From: Denitrificimonas caeni | GTDB lineage: Bacteria; Pseudomonadota; Gammaproteobacteria; Pseudomonadales; Pseudomonadaceae | NCBI RefSeq assembly: GCF_905120345.1 | Contig: NZ_CAJHOA010000009.1 | Span: forward strand, 1 to 64,000 | DNA: 64,000 nt | Reading direction: 5' to 3' | Part shown: positions 18,459 to 28,185 of the stretch, one piece after another | How positions within the stretch are numbered: position 1 is the stretch's first letter | Layout of the letters: every line of letters begins with the position of its first letter | Notes under the pieces: model-generated | The model's input: the letters and a program-made list of their open reading frames with translations, nothing else | Database searches by the model: none | What the model was told of the DNA's origin: nothing | Program-made: the position numbers and the translations under genes

Positions 18459-21113
18459 TCAGCAGTCCAGTGGGTTAGGTTTATTGGCATCGATACCAAA
18501 CTTCTGCATGGCATCAAGCATCACTTGCACATCCATTTGGCCTTGAGCAACTAAGCCTTCTAACGCCGCCAACACCACCCAGTAACGGTCCACTTCAAAG
18601 AAGTGACGTAGTTTTTTACGTGAGTCACTGCGACCAAAACCATCAGTGCCCAACACTTTGTACTGGTCTTGCGGCACCCATTGGCGCACTTGATCAGCAT
18701 ACAATTTCATGTAATCGGTTGATGCCACCACGGGCCCACGACGATCCTGCAAGCAATTTTCGATATGCGACAGGCGTGTCGTTTCACGCGGATGTAAACG
18801 GTTCCAACGCTCAGCGTCTAAGCAGTCGCGACGCAGTTCGTTAAAGCTGGTGACACTCCAGACATCAGCGCCCACACCAAATTCATCACGCAGAATTTTT
18901 GCGGCTTCGCGTACTTCAAGCAAAATCGTACCGCTACCTAATAGCTGTACATGCAAATCACTGCTGCGTTTGTCTTCTTCAAGCAAGTACATACCGCGAA
19001 CAATATCGGCCTCAATACCTTCACGCTCAGGCATTGCCGGTTGCTCGTAGGCTTCGTTCATCATGGTGATGTAGTAGTAACGATCATTTTGTAGCTCAAG
19101 CATTTGATAAATGCCTTCGCGAATAATCACCGCCATTTCGTAGCCGTAGGTTGGATCATAGGTATGGCAGTTCGGAATAGTGCCCGCCAAAATATGACTG
19201 TGACCATCTTGGTGCTGTAAACCTTCACCATTCAGCGTGGTGCGTCCTGCAGTACCACCCATCAAGAAACCTCGAGCACGAATATCACCTGAGGCCCAGG
19301 CTAAATCACCAATACGCTGGAAACCAAACATCGAGTAGAACGCATAGAAAGGCAGCATCGGCTGGTTGTGGTTACTGTAGGCTGTTGCTGCAGCAATCCA
19401 CGCCGACATCGCACCCGCTTCGGTGATGCCTTCTTCAAGGATCTGTCCTTTTTTGTCTTCCTTGTAATACATCACTTGGCCATGGTCGACCGGCTGATAC
19501 AGCTGACCAACTGCCGAATAAATACCCAACTGACGGAACATGCCTTCCATACCAAAGGTGCGCGCTTCATCAGGCACGATGGGTACGATACGCTTACCTA
19601 AGTCTTTATCTTTGAGTAATTGCGCCAAAATACGCACAAACACCATGGTCGTGGAGACTTCACGATCACCACTGCCATCCAGAATACTTTTCAAGGTTTC
19701 CAGCGATGGTGTCGGAACACTGATACTTTTCATCCGGCGCTGCGGTACAAAACCACCGAGTTTTTCACGACGCTCTTGCAGATAACGCATCTCTGGGCTG
19801 TTTTCTGCAGGACGATAGAACGGCAAGCTTTCTAAGTTCTCATCACTCACCGGAATATCAAAACGGTCTCTAAAGCCTTTGAGGCTGGCTAAATCAACTT
19901 TCTTCACGTTGTGAGCAATGTTTTGCGCTTCACCGGTACCAGTACCATAACCTTTAATGGTTTTTGCCAAGATCACCGTGGGCTGACCGGTATGGTTAAC
20001 CGCCGCATGATAGGCAGCGTACACTTTAAACGGATCATGACCACCACGATTGAGGTTCCACACCTCATCATCGGTTAGATCAGACACCATCTCGGCTAAG
20101 CGTGGATCAGCACCAAAGAAGTCTTTACGGACAAAGGCGCCATCATTGGCTTTATAGTTTTGATAATCACCATCCAGCGCTTCATCCATACGACGCTGCA
20201 TAACACCTTCAGTGTCTTTAGCAAACAACGGATCCCATAAGCGGCCCCATAGAACTTTAATAACGTTCCACTCAGCACCACGGAAGTTACCTTCCAACTC
20301 TTGGATAATTTTCCCATTACCGCGCACTGGGCCATCTAAGCGCTGCAAGTTACAGTTGATCACAAAAATCAGGTTGTCGAGTTTTTCACGACCGGCCAAA
20401 GAAATCGCACCCAGCGATTCTGGCTCATCGGTTTCACCATCACCTAAGAAGCACCAGATTTTTTGCTTGCCCGGCTCAATAAAGCCACGGTGCTCAAGGT
20501 ATTTCATAAAGCGTGCTTGGTAAATCGCTTGAATTGGACCTAAACCCATCGACACCGTTGGGAACTGCCAGTAGTCCGGCATCAACCAAGGATGCGGATA
20601 AGATGACAAGCCTTCGCCATCGGTTTCACGACGGAAATGGTCCAATTGCTCTTCAGTGATACGCCCTTCTAAAAAAGAACGCGCATACACACCTGGCGAG
20701 GCATGCCCTTGGAAATAAATTAAGTCACCACCATGTTCTTCGGTCGGTGCTTTAAAGAAATAGTTGAAACCAATGTCATACAAGGTCGCACTGGAGGCAA
20801 AGGTGGCAATATGTCCACCTAAGTCGGGATCGGCTTGGTTAGCACGCATCACCATGGCCAAAGCATTCCAGCGCACTAAAGAACGAATGCGGCGCTCCAT
20901 AAATAAATCGCCAGGCATTCGTGCTTCATGAGTAACCGGAATAGTATTGCGATAAGGGGTTGTAATGGCATGCGGTAAACGCGTGCCGCTGCGACTGGCC
21001 AGCTCGCCTAAACGCGATAAAATATAATGAACGCGTTCTTCGCCTTCGTGCGCTTGGACAGAATCCAAGGCGTCCAGCCATTCTTGTGTTTCTACCGGAT
21101 CAAGATCTTGCAT
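18459..21113 (-). CDS. aceE: Pyruvate dehydrogenase E1 component
   Basis: This homodimeric ThDP-dependent E1 decarboxylates pyruvate and reductively acetylates the lipoyl groups of AceF. The 884-residue length is that of the large gammaproteobacterial type. The ThDP motif begins GDGETDEPES and runs on through the following 20-odd residues (about residues 230-260). The active-site loop and C-terminal domain are intact. It heads aceE-aceF; GGAG lies nine bases before the ATG. glnE diverges upstream, as in Pseudomonas. Confidence 0.96.
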   Translation of the reverse strand: MQDLDPVETQEWLDALDSVQAHEGEERVHYILSRLGELASRSGTRLPHAITTPYRNTIPVTHEARMPGDLFMERRIRSLVRWNALAMVMRANQADPDLGGHIATFASSATLYDIGFNYFFKAPTEEHGGDLIYFQGHASPGVYARSFLEGRITEEQLDHFRRETDGEGLSSYPHPWLMPDYWQFPTVSMGLGPIQAIYQARFMKYLEHRGFIEPGKQKIWCFLGDGETDEPESLGAISLAGREKLDNLIFVINCNLQRLDGPVRGNGKIIQELEGNFRGAEWNVIKVLWGRLWDPLFAKDTEGVMQRRMDEALDGDYQNYKANDGAFVRKDFFGADPRLAEMVSDLTDDEVWNLNRGGHDPFKVYAAYHAAVNHTGQPTVILAKTIKGYGTGTGEAQNIAHNVKKVDLASLKGFRDRFDIPVSDENLESLPFYRPAENSPEMRYLQERREKLGGFVPQRRMKSISVPTPSLETLKSILDGSGDREVSTTMVFVRILAQLLKDKDLGKRIVPIVPDEARTFGMEGMFRQLGIYSAVGQLYQPVDHGQVMYYKEDKKGQILEEGITEAGAMSAWIAAATAYSNHNQPMLPFYAFYSMFGFQRIGDLAWASGDIRARGFLMGGTAGRTTLNGEGLQHQDGHSHILAGTIPNCHTYDPTYGYEMAVIIREGIYQMLELQNDRYYYITMMNEAYEQPAMPEREGIEADIVRGMYLLEEDKRSSDLHVQLLGSGTILLEVREAAKILRDEFGVGADVWSVTSFNELRRDCLDAERWNRLHPRETTRLSHIENCLQDRRGPVVASTDYMKLYADQVRQWVPQDQYKVLGTDGFGRSDSRKKLRHFFEVDRYWVVLAALEGLVAQGQMDVQVMLDAMQKFGIDANKPNPLDC

Positions 21114-21362
21114 GTTTTGCTCCCGAACAAAGGGTCTATTGATGATAAGACCTATACGTGCTTCATGTCTTGTGAACAGTCAGCCCATGGCACTGCAAAG
21201 TCATATTGTTTTTCTTTTATGTAGTTTTACTACAAAACGACGCGCGAGTCAGCATCTATTCACTACATCTTTTGGCCAAGTGCTTTTCTTGGACACGCCA
21301 CAACCTGTGAATTTAAGGTATCTTTACTGACACCCTTGGCGCGACAATGTTCAGGATCTCGC

Positions 21363-24290
21363 ATGACCCCTCTTTTACTGGATACAATTCCTTCTAGCTT
21401 ATTATTTTTGCAACAAAGAGCACAGCGCGAATGGGCGCATGCCCTGCAAGAACAACAGATTGCTAACCCATTATGGCCTGACAGCCGCTATCAAGCGTTT
21501 ATTCGTGTCTGCAGCCTCAGCGATTTCGTTCTAGGCCAAGCAATTCGTGATCCGCAAATGCTAATTGATTTAGTCGCTTCTGGGCAGCTGGACCGTACTT
21601 TGGTGCCAGGGGAAATACGCTATCAACTCAATGAGCGCTTAACCGATTGTGCCGATGAGACCAGTCTCTTACTGCATTTACGTCAATACCGTAACCGTCA
21701 ACAAGTACGTATTATTTGGCGTGATTTAATCCGGCAATCTGAACTGAGTGAAACCTGCCGCGACCTCTCGGCCATGGGCGACGCCTGTATCGACTTAGCC
21801 TATCACTGGCTGTATCAGCAACACTGTCAGCTGTTCGGCACGCCAATTGGACGCTATAGCAAACTACCACAGCAACTGGTCGTGCTGGGTATGGGCAAGC
21901 TCGGTGCCTATGAACTGAACCTCTCCTCGGATGTCGATCTGATTTTTACCTACCCTGAGGGCGGTGAAACCGAAGGGGCAAAACGCAGCCTCGATAACCA
22001 AGAGTTTTTCACCCGCCTGGGCCAGAAGCTGATTAAGGCCTTGGATACTATTACCGTGGATGGTTTCGCCTTTCGCGTGGATATGCGCCTGCGTCCTTAT
22101 GGTTCAAGCGGTCCACTGGTGTATAGCTTTAACGCCATTGAACAGTATTACCAAAACCAAGGCCGCGACTGGGAACGTTATGCGATGATTAAAGCGCGCG
22201 TGGTCGGTGGTGATCAAAATACCGGTGCGAGTTTATTGCGTATTTTGCGGCCCTTTGTTTATCGACGTTATTTAGATTTCTCGGCGATTGAAGCGCTGCG
22301 CTCAATGAAGCAACTGATTCAACAAGAAGTGCGCCGCAAAGATATGGATGACAATATCAAGCTCGGTTCAGGCGGTATTCGCGAGGTCGAGTTTATTGCA
22401 CAAGCCTTCCAGCTGATTCATGGCGGACGTGATTTAAGCCTGCAACAGCGCCCTTTGCTGAATATTTTAGACACCCTCGCTGCGCAGGGCTATATGCCCT
22501 CGGCCGATGTCACCGAACTGAAAGACGCCTATCGTTTCTTGCGCTACACCGAGCACGCCTTGCAAGCTGTTAGTGATTTGCAAACGCAAAGCCTGCCGGA
22601 TACCGAACAAGAGCAAGCGCGCATTGCTTTTATGATGGGGTTTAATGATTGGACGACGTTTTTCGGACAACTGATGTATTGGCGTAAACGTATTGAGCAC
22701 CATTTTCGCGATGTGATTGCCGATCCCGACGAAGATGACGAAGATTGTATAGGCGCTGAATGGCTACCGGTCTGGGAAGACTCAATTGCCGTAGAGAGTA
22801 TTTGTCAGCAACTCAGCGAAGCGGGCTACCATGACAGTCATGCGGCTTGGCAACGCATTGTACAATTGCGCGAAGGCAGTCAAGTGCGAGCCATGCAACG
22901 TTTAGGACGTGAGCGTTTAGATGCTTTTATGCCACGTTTTTTATCGCAAGCCATTGAGCACGATAATCCTGATCTAGTACTGGAGCGGGTTTTACCACTG
23001 ATTGAAGCGGTCGCCCGCCGTTCTGCTTATCTGGTGTTATTGACTGAAAACCCTGGAGCACTGCTTAGAGTGATTAGCCTCTGCGCGGCCAGCCCATGGA
23101 TAGCCGAACAACTAAGTCGCTTCCCAGCGCTGCTGGATGAGTTACTCAATGAGGGACGCTTGTATCGCCCACCGCTGGCACCTGAGTTAACGGCGGAGTT
23201 GCGTGAGCACTTATTGCGTATTCCTGAGGAAGATATTGAACAGCAGATGAATGCGCTGCGTCACTTCAAGCTAGCGCACCGGCTACGTGTCGCCGCCTCG
23301 GAAATCGCCGGCACTCTGCCACTAATGAAGGTCAGTGATTATCTGACCTGGCTGGCGGAAGCGATTCTGGAGCAAGTGCTGCACTTAGTCTGGAATGAAA
23401 TGGTGCGCAAACACGGCATGCCACAACGCATGGATGGCAGCCGCAGTGAGCTCGACTTTGTGGTGGTGGGGTACGGCAAGCTCGGCGGAATTGAGTTGGG
23501 CCACGGCTCTGATCTGGACCTGGTCTTTATTTACGATTGTGACCCCTTGGCTGAAACGGATGGCGCTCGGCCTGTCGATGGCGCGCAGTTTTATACCCGT
23601 CTAGGGCAACGGGTTATCTCAATGCTGACTACGCGCACCACCGCGGGAGGGCTCTATGATGTGGATATGCGCCTCAGACCCAGCGGTGATGCAGGCTTAC
23701 TCGCCAGTTCACTCAGCGCCTTTGCTCGCTATCAAGAAGAACAAGCCTGGACTTGGGAACACCAAGCACTGATACGTGCACGGGTATTGGTCGGTAGCCC
23801 TGCCTTAACCGAGCAATTTAACCAAGTACGACTGAACGTTTTAGGACGTCAACGTAGCCTGCCAGTCTTGCAAGATGAAGTCAGCGAAATGCGCGCAAAA
23901 ATGCGGCATAATCATGGCACTCAGATCACCCAAGGTGGTTTAGGCCAGAATGCATTCAATAGTGATGTGCCATTTGATCTAAAGCAGGATGCTGGTGGTA
24001 TCGTTGACATCGAATTTATGGTGCAATATGCCGTTCTAGCTTGGTCATGGCAATATCCACAACTGGTAACCTATACCGATAACATCCGTATTCTTGACGG
24101 TCTCGGCGCAGAAAACCTGCTCAATGCGGATTATGTTCGCATGTTACAGGAGGCTTACAAGGCCTATCGTGCTGCTGCCCACCGTCTGGCCCTGCAAAAG
24201 CAGCAAGGCGTGGTTGAAGGCAATTTATTTACCGACGAACGTCACGCAGTGATGGGCGTTTGGCAAGAGCTGGGCTTGAGTTATCTGTAA
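21363..24290 (+). CDS. glnE: Bifunctional glutamine synthetase adenylyltransferase/removase
   Basis: It adenylylates and deadenylylates glutamine synthetase in response to glutamine and PII. The 975-residue protein has two nucleotidyltransferase domains: the N-terminal adenylyl-removase with GMGKLGAYELNLSSDVDLIF (about residue 190) and the C-terminal adenylyltransferase with GYGKLGGIELGHGSDLDLVF (about residue 705). Both metal-binding DxD motifs are present. The ATG at 21363 fits AGGATC upstream; the frame is open nine codons earlier. The stop is 36 bases before ilvE. Confidence 0.96.
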   Translation: MTPLLLDTIPSSLLFLQQRAQREWAHALQEQQIANPLWPDSRYQAFIRVCSLSDFVLGQAIRDPQMLIDLVASGQLDRTLVPGEIRYQLNERLTDCADETSLLLHLRQYRNRQQVRIIWRDLIRQSELSETCRDLSAMGDACIDLAYHWLYQQHCQLFGTPIGRYSKLPQQLVVLGMGKLGAYELNLSSDVDLIFTYPEGGETEGAKRSLDNQEFFTRLGQKLIKALDTITVDGFAFRVDMRLRPYGSSGPLVYSFNAIEQYYQNQGRDWERYAMIKARVVGGDQNTGASLLRILRPFVYRRYLDFSAIEALRSMKQLIQQEVRRKDMDDNIKLGSGGIREVEFIAQAFQLIHGGRDLSLQQRPLLNILDTLAAQGYMPSADVTELKDAYRFLRYTEHALQAVSDLQTQSLPDTEQEQARIAFMMGFNDWTTFFGQLMYWRKRIEHHFRDVIADPDEDDEDCIGAEWLPVWEDSIAVESICQQLSEAGYHDSHAAWQRIVQLREGSQVRAMQRLGRERLDAFMPRFLSQAIEHDNPDLVLERVLPLIEAVARRSAYLVLLTENPGALLRVISLCAASPWIAEQLSRFPALLDELLNEGRLYRPPLAPELTAELREHLLRIPEEDIEQQMNALRHFKLAHRLRVAASEIAGTLPLMKVSDYLTWLAEAILEQVLHLVWNEMVRKHGMPQRMDGSRSELDFVVVGYGKLGGIELGHGSDLDLVFIYDCDPLAETDGARPVDGAQFYTRLGQRVISMLTTRTTAGGLYDVDMRLRPSGDAGLLASSLSAFARYQEEQAWTWEHQALIRARVLVGSPALTEQFNQVRLNVLGRQRSLPVLQDEVSEMRAKMRHNHGTQITQGGLGQNAFNSDVPFDLKQDAGGIVDIEFMVQYAVLAWSWQYPQLVTYTDNIRILDGLGAENLLNADYVRMLQEAYKAYRAAAHRLALQKQQGVVEGNLFTDERHAVMGVWQELGLSYL

Positions 24291-24326
24291 GCATTTTTTA
24301 AATATTATTTTCAGGAGCACGTAAAA

Positions 24327-25250
24327 ATGTCGATGGCTGATCGTGATGGCGTTATTTGGTATGACGGTGAAATGGTTGAATGGCGTAACGCAACCACTCA
24401 CGTTCTGACTCACTCATTGCACTACGGCATGGGTGTCTTTGAAGGCATTCGCGCCTATAAAACGCCTCAAGGTACCGCGATTTTCCGCTTACAAGCACAC
24501 ACTGACCGTCTGTTTGAATCAGCACATATCATGAATATGAAGATTCCTTTCACTAAAGAGCAGATCAACGAAGCAGTGATTGCTTCAGTGCGTGACAACA
24601 AACTGGATAGCGCTTATATTCGTCCTTTGGCGTTTTATGGTTCAGAAGGCATGGGTATCCGTGCTGACAACTTAAAAGTACACCTCATTGTTGCGGCATG
24701 GCATTGGGGCGCGTACATGGGCGATGAAGCCTTGAAGAATGGTATTAAAGTGCGTACCAGCTCCTTCACCCGTCACCACGTGAATATCACTATGACCCGC
24801 GCAAAATCAAGCGGTGCTTATGTGAACTCTATGCTAGCGTTACAAGAAGCAGTTTCTGGCGGTGCTGACGAAGCGCTGTTACTTGATCCAGAAGGTTATG
24901 TAGCTGAAGGTTCTGGCGAAAATATTTTCCTCGTTAAAGATGGCGTCATTTACACACCAGAAGTGACCGCCTGCCTCAATGGTATTACCCGTAATACCAT
25001 TTTGACTCTCGCTAAAGCGCGCGGTATCGAAATCGTTGAGAAACGTATTACTCGCGATGAAGTGTATATCGCTGATGAAGCGTTCTTTACCGGTACTGCT
25101 GCCGAAGTGACACCCATTCGTGAAGTAGATGGCCGTCAAATCGGTATCGGCAGCCGTGGTCCAGTCACTGCAGTGCTGCAAAAAGCCTACTTTGATTTAG
25201 TAACGGGTGAGACTGATGATCACGCCGAGTGGCGCACATTGGTTAACTAA
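24327..25250 (+). CDS. ilvE: Branched-chain amino acid aminotransferase
   Basis: This PLP-dependent class IV transaminase catalyses the last step of valine, leucine and isoleucine synthesis, with glutamate as donor. The 307-residue protein begins with the family sequence around VIWYDGEMVEWRNATTHVLT and carries the PLP lysine in the RAKSSGAYVNSMLA segment near residue 155. AGGAG lies before the ATG. It follows glnE and ends at a strong terminator. With ilvI-ilvH-ilvC at the left end, most of the branched-chain pathway is in this window, but not in one operon. Confidence 0.95.
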   Translation: MSMADRDGVIWYDGEMVEWRNATTHVLTHSLHYGMGVFEGIRAYKTPQGTAIFRLQAHTDRLFESAHIMNMKIPFTKEQINEAVIASVRDNKLDSAYIRPLAFYGSEGMGIRADNLKVHLIVAAWHWGAYMGDEALKNGIKVRTSSFTRHHVNITMTRAKSSGAYVNSMLALQEAVSGGADEALLLDPEGYVAEGSGENIFLVKDGVIYTPEVTACLNGITRNTILTLAKARGIEIVEKRITRDEVYIADEAFFTGTAAEVTPIREVDGRQIGIGSRGPVTAVLQKAYFDLVTGETDDHAEWRTLVN

Positions 25251-25266
25251 GCGTTCGTAACTGATT

Positions 25267-25303
25267 AAAAAGCCCGCTGAAATTATTTTCGCGGGCTTTT
25301 TTT
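25267..25303 (+). terminator. Rho-independent terminator after ilvE
   Basis: A perfect GC-rich stem (AGCCCGC with GCGGGCT) plus flanking A and T runs ends in seven T residues on the plus strand. It lies 17 bases after the ilvE stop and before the convergent rsmJ end; the A run could also make it act leftward. Confidence 0.92.
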
Positions 25304-25323
25304 GTAATTGATACTTTCATCCG

Positions 25324-26109
25324 TTACGACTTTAAACTTTTCTTCGCATAGACATCGTAGCGGCTGGATTTACCATCCAAGCTATAGGTCGGTGCTGTAC
25401 CAGCAATCGCTGGTGCTTTGCGCGGACGCTTGACCACGACGCGGTGGCTGGCTAAGGCTAAAGCGGCAGCCAATAAATCAGACGCATCATCATCAGCACC
25501 CACTAAGGGCTTAAACAGACGCATTTCTTTTTTCACCAATGCGCTTTTATCACGACTGGGAAACATCGGGTCAAGGTGAATAACCTGCGGCGGCTCTGCC
25601 GTCCAAGCCAACATGAGCTCAATGGCATCGCCAACCAGCAAGGGCATCCGCTGTACAATTCCCAGCACTTGCGAGTCAAGCCGTGCCCGGCGCAAACCAT
25701 CAGAGAGTAAGGCCGCAACAATCGGATTGCGCTCAATCATCGTCACCTGACAATCCAAACATGCTAAGACAAAGGCATCGCGACCAAGGCCTGCCGTTGC
25801 ATCTAAAACAGTTGGGCGAACACCCGGCTGGATGCCCACTGCTTTAGCAATCATCTGGCCGGTACCGCCACCAAACTGACGACGATGCGCCAGCGCGCCT
25901 TCAATAAAATCAACCCGAATCGGCCCAGGAGCTGAAGCGCTGAGTTCCTGTAGCTGCAAGCCGTCAACGCTGACCTGCAAAGCAAACTCAGCCTCGCCCT
26001 CTAGCGGCAAACCTAAATCCTGCGCCCACTGCACGGCTGCAGCTTGATCAGCAGCAGTCATGGCGTCAACGCGGATTAATACAGCTGTGGTTAAAGTTAA
26101 ATCTGACAT
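25324..26109 (-). CDS. rsmJ: 16S rRNA (guanine(1516)-N(2))-methyltransferase
   Basis: This SAM-dependent enzyme methylates G1516 of 16S rRNA. The 261-residue protein contains the family motifs [16 protein letters not shown] (motif I), the acidic [17 protein letters not shown], and the catalytic [18 protein letters not shown] (the YhiQ family DPMF motif). The ATG overlaps the stop of the upstream 112-residue protein by one base (TAATG), so it is translationally coupled to it. Confidence 0.93.
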   Translation of the reverse strand: MSDLTLTTAVLIRVDAMTAADQAAAVQWAQDLGLPLEGEAEFALQVSVDGLQLQELSASAPGPIRVDFIEGALAHRRQFGGGTGQMIAKAVGIQPGVRPTVLDATAGLGRDAFVLACLDCQVTMIERNPIVAALLSDGLRRARLDSQVLGIVQRMPLLVGDAIELMLAWTAEPPQVIHLDPMFPSRDKSALVKKEMRLFKPLVGADDDASDLLAAALALASHRVVVKRPRKAPAIAGTAPTYSLDGKSSRYDVYAKKSLKS

Positions 26110-26447
26110 TAAGCGTACAAATCAAGGCCGAGGACGGTGGCCGCTTCTTCTGCTTTACTACTAAACCCCGCAGTACTGCTGTAACTGGCCAAGGCTTTGC
26201 TGGCTTGATACTGCTGTGCCGGATTATTTAAAGCTTGCCGCGCTTCGTATTGCTGGATCTGCATGTGCGCAGAAGCTCGCGGCACTGCTTGATAAGTATC
26301 CAAGCGCAAGGTATCAGAAGCGTTAAGCGGTTGCTGTTGACGGTTACGGCTTTCAGCCTCGCGCACAGCAGCATCCATCTGCGCACTGCTATCAGGGCGC
26401 GTGGTTCTGTTGGGCACATAAGCAGGTGAAAAACCGTCAATACGCAT
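26109..26447 (-). CDS. Conserved hypothetical protein of the tsaB-rsmJ locus
   Basis: The 112-residue protein is polar and Gln/Ala-rich, without a signal peptide, membrane segment or cysteine. It starts [15 protein letters not shown]; the C-terminal third resembles a helical segment. The ribosome binding site is weak. It lies between tsaB and rsmJ, in the position where Pseudomonas genomes carry a small hypothetical protein of similar length, and is coupled to rsmJ by a TAATG overlap. I know no function; the N-terminus vaguely resembles flagellar or secretion-associated linkers but that is not enough for a call. Confidence 0.7.
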   Translation of the reverse strand: MRIDGFSPAYVPNRTTRPDSSAQMDAAVREAESRNRQQQPLNASDTLRLDTYQAVPRASAHMQIQQYEARQALNNPAQQYQASKALASYSSTAGFSSKAEEAATVLGLDLYA

Positions 26448-26509
26448 TGCTTTAAAATCCTATTAACTGAGCTGCACTGTAACCAGAGTTAGCCAACAGT
26501 TCAATCCTG

Positions 26510-27190
26510 TTAAGGCTGCTTCGGCGTTGCTACTTGATCGCGTAGGTAAATCGGCTGCGCCTGCTGCGCGCTAATCGCTTCACCGCGCTGCCACATTCCT
26601 TGCGCGAGGTTCAAAATATCCACAGCGTGAGGTAATAATTGCGGGGCTCGCGCCTCAACCGGTACGGCAATTCGCTCAGCATAGGCCTGCCAACCGGTAC
26701 CGGCGGCAAACCATTCAGTATCAGCGGCGCCGCGCGGCAATTCTGCGCGCTCTGGTGGTAGTACGGCCTCGATTCCTTGCAGCTGCACTTCACCATCAAG
26801 CAAGGTATAGCACCCCCAGTACACTTCATCCATTCGTGCATCAATCGCCACGGCAACGTGTTTAGCACCGTATTCACGGCACGCACGTTGGGCAATCGCA
26901 GCCAGGTTGGATATCGGTAGCACTGGGCATTCGAGAGCAAAGGCTAAGCCTTGTACTACGCCTACCGCAATCCGTAAACCGGTAAATGCGCCTGGACCAC
27001 GGCCAAAAGCAATCGCATCCACGGCAGTTTTAGCAATACCGGCCTCGGCCAATACTTCGCTAATCATCGGCAAAATAGATTGTGCATGTAAACGAGGAAT
27101 GACCGCGTAACGGCTGAACACTTGCCCATTGTGTAATAACGCAACAGAACAAGCTTCAGTGGCCGTATCCAGCGCCAATAAAGTCGTCAT
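26510..27190 (-). CDS. tsaB: tRNA threonylcarbamoyladenosine biosynthesis protein TsaB
   Basis: This is the non-catalytic partner of TsaD in the TsaBDE complex that makes t6A37 in tRNAs reading ANN codons. The 226-residue protein has the ASKHA fold N-terminus LLALDTATEACSVAL and the family motif GRGPGAFTGLRIAVGVVQGLA (about residues 64-84). The ribosome binding site is weak. It lies downstream of adk after a 142-base gap containing a long inverted repeat. Confidence 0.94.
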   Translation of the reverse strand: MTTLLALDTATEACSVALLHNGQVFSRYAVIPRLHAQSILPMISEVLAEAGIAKTAVDAIAFGRGPGAFTGLRIAVGVVQGLAFALECPVLPISNLAAIAQRACREYGAKHVAVAIDARMDEVYWGCYTLLDGEVQLQGIEAVLPPERAELPRGAADTEWFAAGTGWQAYAERIAVPVEARAPQLLPHAVDILNLAQGMWQRGEAISAQQAQPIYLRDQVATPKQP

Positions 27191-27266
27191 GATTTATCGT
27201 CAAGTAATTGAAAACAGAATTGTAGCAGGCAGACTGCTAACAGGGGAATTTTGCACAACAAAGGAC

Positions 27267-27324
27267 AAAGAATACATTCGCTATTACATCGAGTTCGCTC
27301 ACTGCAAAAACGAATGTATTCCTT
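27267..27324. repeat. Long imperfect inverted repeat between adk and tsaB
   Basis: Arms at 27267-27280 and 27311-27324 match in 13 of 14 positions, around the core AATACATTCG/CGAATGTATT, with a 30-base loop. The right arm abuts the adk stop. It is A/T-rich and without a T tract, so it is not a classic terminator. It may be an mRNA 3'-end element for adk or a small mobile-repeat remnant. Confidence 0.55.
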
Positions 27325-27332
27325 AAGTCAGC

Positions 27333-28048
<716 letters not shown>

Positions 28049-28185
28049 TATATTTAAATGAGGTGGCCTTCTAAAGCCCAAAAGCGACCAAGATACACAT
28101 CAGCCTTTAGTCGCACAAGAAAAATTATCAGCGCTAGCCAGTAAAGTAAGTCGACTCAGCACTATTTTTCTAAATCAGCATAACC

